Below, piece by piece: positions 63,108-64,000 of a stretch of DNA of 64,000 nucleotides (positions within the stretch are counted from its first letter, which is position 1; each line of letters starts with the position of its first letter). The position numbers and the translations under genes were made by a program. The stretch is from GM7GCV1 sp965221105 (lineage in GTDB: Bacteria; Pseudomonadota; Gammaproteobacteria; Pseudomonadales; GM7GCV1): the NCBI GenBank assembly GCA_965221105.1, contig OZ244871.1, positions 2,418,001 through 2,482,000 of the forward strand. The letters run 5' to 3'. The notes under the pieces were generated by a model. That model had not been told where the DNA came from, ran no database searches, and was given only the letters and a program-made list of their open reading frames with translations.

Positions 63108-63285
63108 GCTGCAACCGGAGCAGCTCAGTGTTGCGGCCCGCTTTCTCAGGCGGGGCGGACTAGGCATCAACCCTGTTCGCGCCTCCTCCTGGGATGTTCT
63201 CGAATTGCCGGGCCGCACTATCAGGCAATAAGATCTCTTGGGAGCGTCGCTGCCGGGAGGTACCCGCACTGGTACCTGAGGGCGG
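63108..63285 (+). repeat. Long direct repeat, copy 2 (queF 3' end duplicated)
   Basis: Near-identical to 60198-60377, 2910 bases upstream. It carries the last 124 bases of queF, its stop and the following 54 bases. The match ends at GAGGGCGG, which in copy 1 belongs to the IS1634 remnant, so the duplication includes a few bases of that junction. Non-coding here. Confidence 0.95.
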
Positions 63286-63731
63286 AAAGGATAACTCTGA
63301 ACCCGGCTCAGCAGCACTGGTCGCGACGGCGTGCCAACTCATGCAGCACTGCTGTCGCAACCTCCGGATTCCCTGCAAAGTAGTCTGCCGCATTACCGCG
63401 CAGGGGAGAAATGATCCAGATAAATCAGACCTCAGCGATGTCGACTAAAAAGCTCGGTAATGCTTGTTGTGCCTGAGTTGATGCGGATAATACGTGTACA
63501 ATTATTGTGCAGGTGTTTGCGGACTGTGCTACCTAGGGTCTACCACCTCGATCTTGAGTATGCGTATTTAATTTTGCAGCCTGCGTCCAGATGTCCAATC
63601 TCGTTCTCATCTGATTTAAGTTCATTTCCAAGCATTAATCGGCAGCGTTGTTTTTGCAAAAATAAATGTTTTATTTATAAGATATAAAATATAGACTCAT
63701 AAAAGCAAGCGAACTGTGCCTTGGGTGAGTG
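63286..63731. other. Intergenic region before the last gene
   Basis: 446 bases without recognisable gene. 63655-63700 is very AT-rich (TATAAAATATAG near 63683) and may hold the promoter of the ATPase gene. Confidence 0.5.
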
Positions 63732-64000
63732 ATGATAAAGCGGCAATTGAATGCACATATTCTGGAGGCATTGAGGGGTTTCCCCGTTGTGTATGTGAAT
63801 GGTCCCAGGCAAGCGGGCAAGAGTACGCTCGTCCGATGGCTCGCCAGCAAAAAGTGGCCAGCTGAATATGTGACCTTTGATGAGGCCTCCATGTTGGGCG
63901 CAGCAGAGGCCAACCCCGAAAGCTTCCTGCGTGCCTGCGAGCACAACCTGATTCTTGATGAAGTGCAGATGGCTCCGGGTTTGTTTCGTGCGCTGAAAAT
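63732..64000 (+). CDS. AAA+ ATPase, AAA_14/DUF4143 type (5' part, cut by window end)
   Basis: 89 codons before the window ends. QLNAHILEALRGFPVVYVNG is followed by Walker A GPRQAGKSTLVRWLA (about 25-39), then YVTFDEASMLGAAEANPESF and Walker B NLILDEVQMAPGLFRALK. This is the N-terminal half of the same superfamily as the genes at 3090 and 41841; the strongest form resemblance is to the common 380-residue AAA_14-DUF4143 proteins. No Shine-Dalgarno of note; the ATG at 63732 gives the usual N-terminus. Family role unknown. Confidence 0.88.
   Translation, partial: MIKRQLNAHILEALRGFPVVYVNGPRQAGKSTLVRWLASKKWPAEYVTFDEASMLGAAEANPESFLRACEHNLILDEVQMAPGLFRALK

Overview
The window comes from a gammaproteobacterium. 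A housekeeping backbone fills the first 17 kb: carB (cut by the window start), greA, yhbY (reverse strand), rlmE, ftsH, folP, glmM, tpiA, secG and tRNA-Leu(GAG). This is the conserved gammaproteobacterial order, which normally continues with tRNA-fMet, rimP and nusA. Here tRNA-fMet lies 12.6 kb further on and rimP-nusA is absent from the window. TonB-dependent receptors, a VolA-like lipoprotein lipase, ovothiol and queuosine genes fit an aerobic, probably aquatic gammaproteobacterium; a more precise placement is not supportable from the sequence alone.

The backbone is itself interrupted. Between greA and yhbY sit a DUF4143 ATPase, a FitA-like antitoxin with a wrecked toxin, and a scrap of a TonB-dependent receptor. 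Between yhbY and rlmE sit a TonB-dependent receptor and a VolA/Pla-1-type lipase, plausibly an uptake pair for a lipid-linked substrate.

17.1-29.7 kb, between the two tRNA genes, is an accessory island. It holds a truncated nuclease-like gene, IS1634 and IS66 remnants, an orphan HEPN protein, a DUF1971 plus truncated-haemoglobin pair, a 1718-residue exonuclease-RecQ-UvrD fusion divergent from an HNH endonuclease, a ribbon-helix-helix plus ParC-like pair with a palindromic operator, and a DUF433/DUF5615 toxin-antitoxin pair. Much of it looks like defence or mobile-element maintenance.

29.9-39.2 kb starts with a serine-recombinase remnant and continues with a four-gene operon (TonB-dependent receptor, ABC ATPase, two DUF3526-type permeases), a CPA2 antiporter with CBS domains, and an AlkA-like glycosylase.

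39.5-49.7 kb is a gene graveyard: mocA-like, xdhC-like, SnoaL-like and zinc alcohol dehydrogenase pseudogenes, a type III restriction fragment and a damaged TumE/HTH pair. Scattered among them are intact genes: a second DUF4143 ATPase, a cytochrome c'/b561 pair, a VapC toxin and an MNT-HEPN pair. Several disruptions are in-frame stops of the kind made by C-to-T changes, with the frame otherwise kept.

49.7-60.3 kb returns to intact metabolism: korAB (2-oxoacid:ferredoxin oxidoreductase), a truncated ovoA, a POT peptide transporter, a PQQ-type sugar dehydrogenase, a YadGH-like ABC exporter and queF. The last 3.7 kb holds a duplicated queF 3' end, an internally deleted IS1634 transposase, a hairpin-rich noncoding stretch, an AT-rich secreted protein of unknown function, and the start of a third DUF4143-type ATPase cut by the window end.
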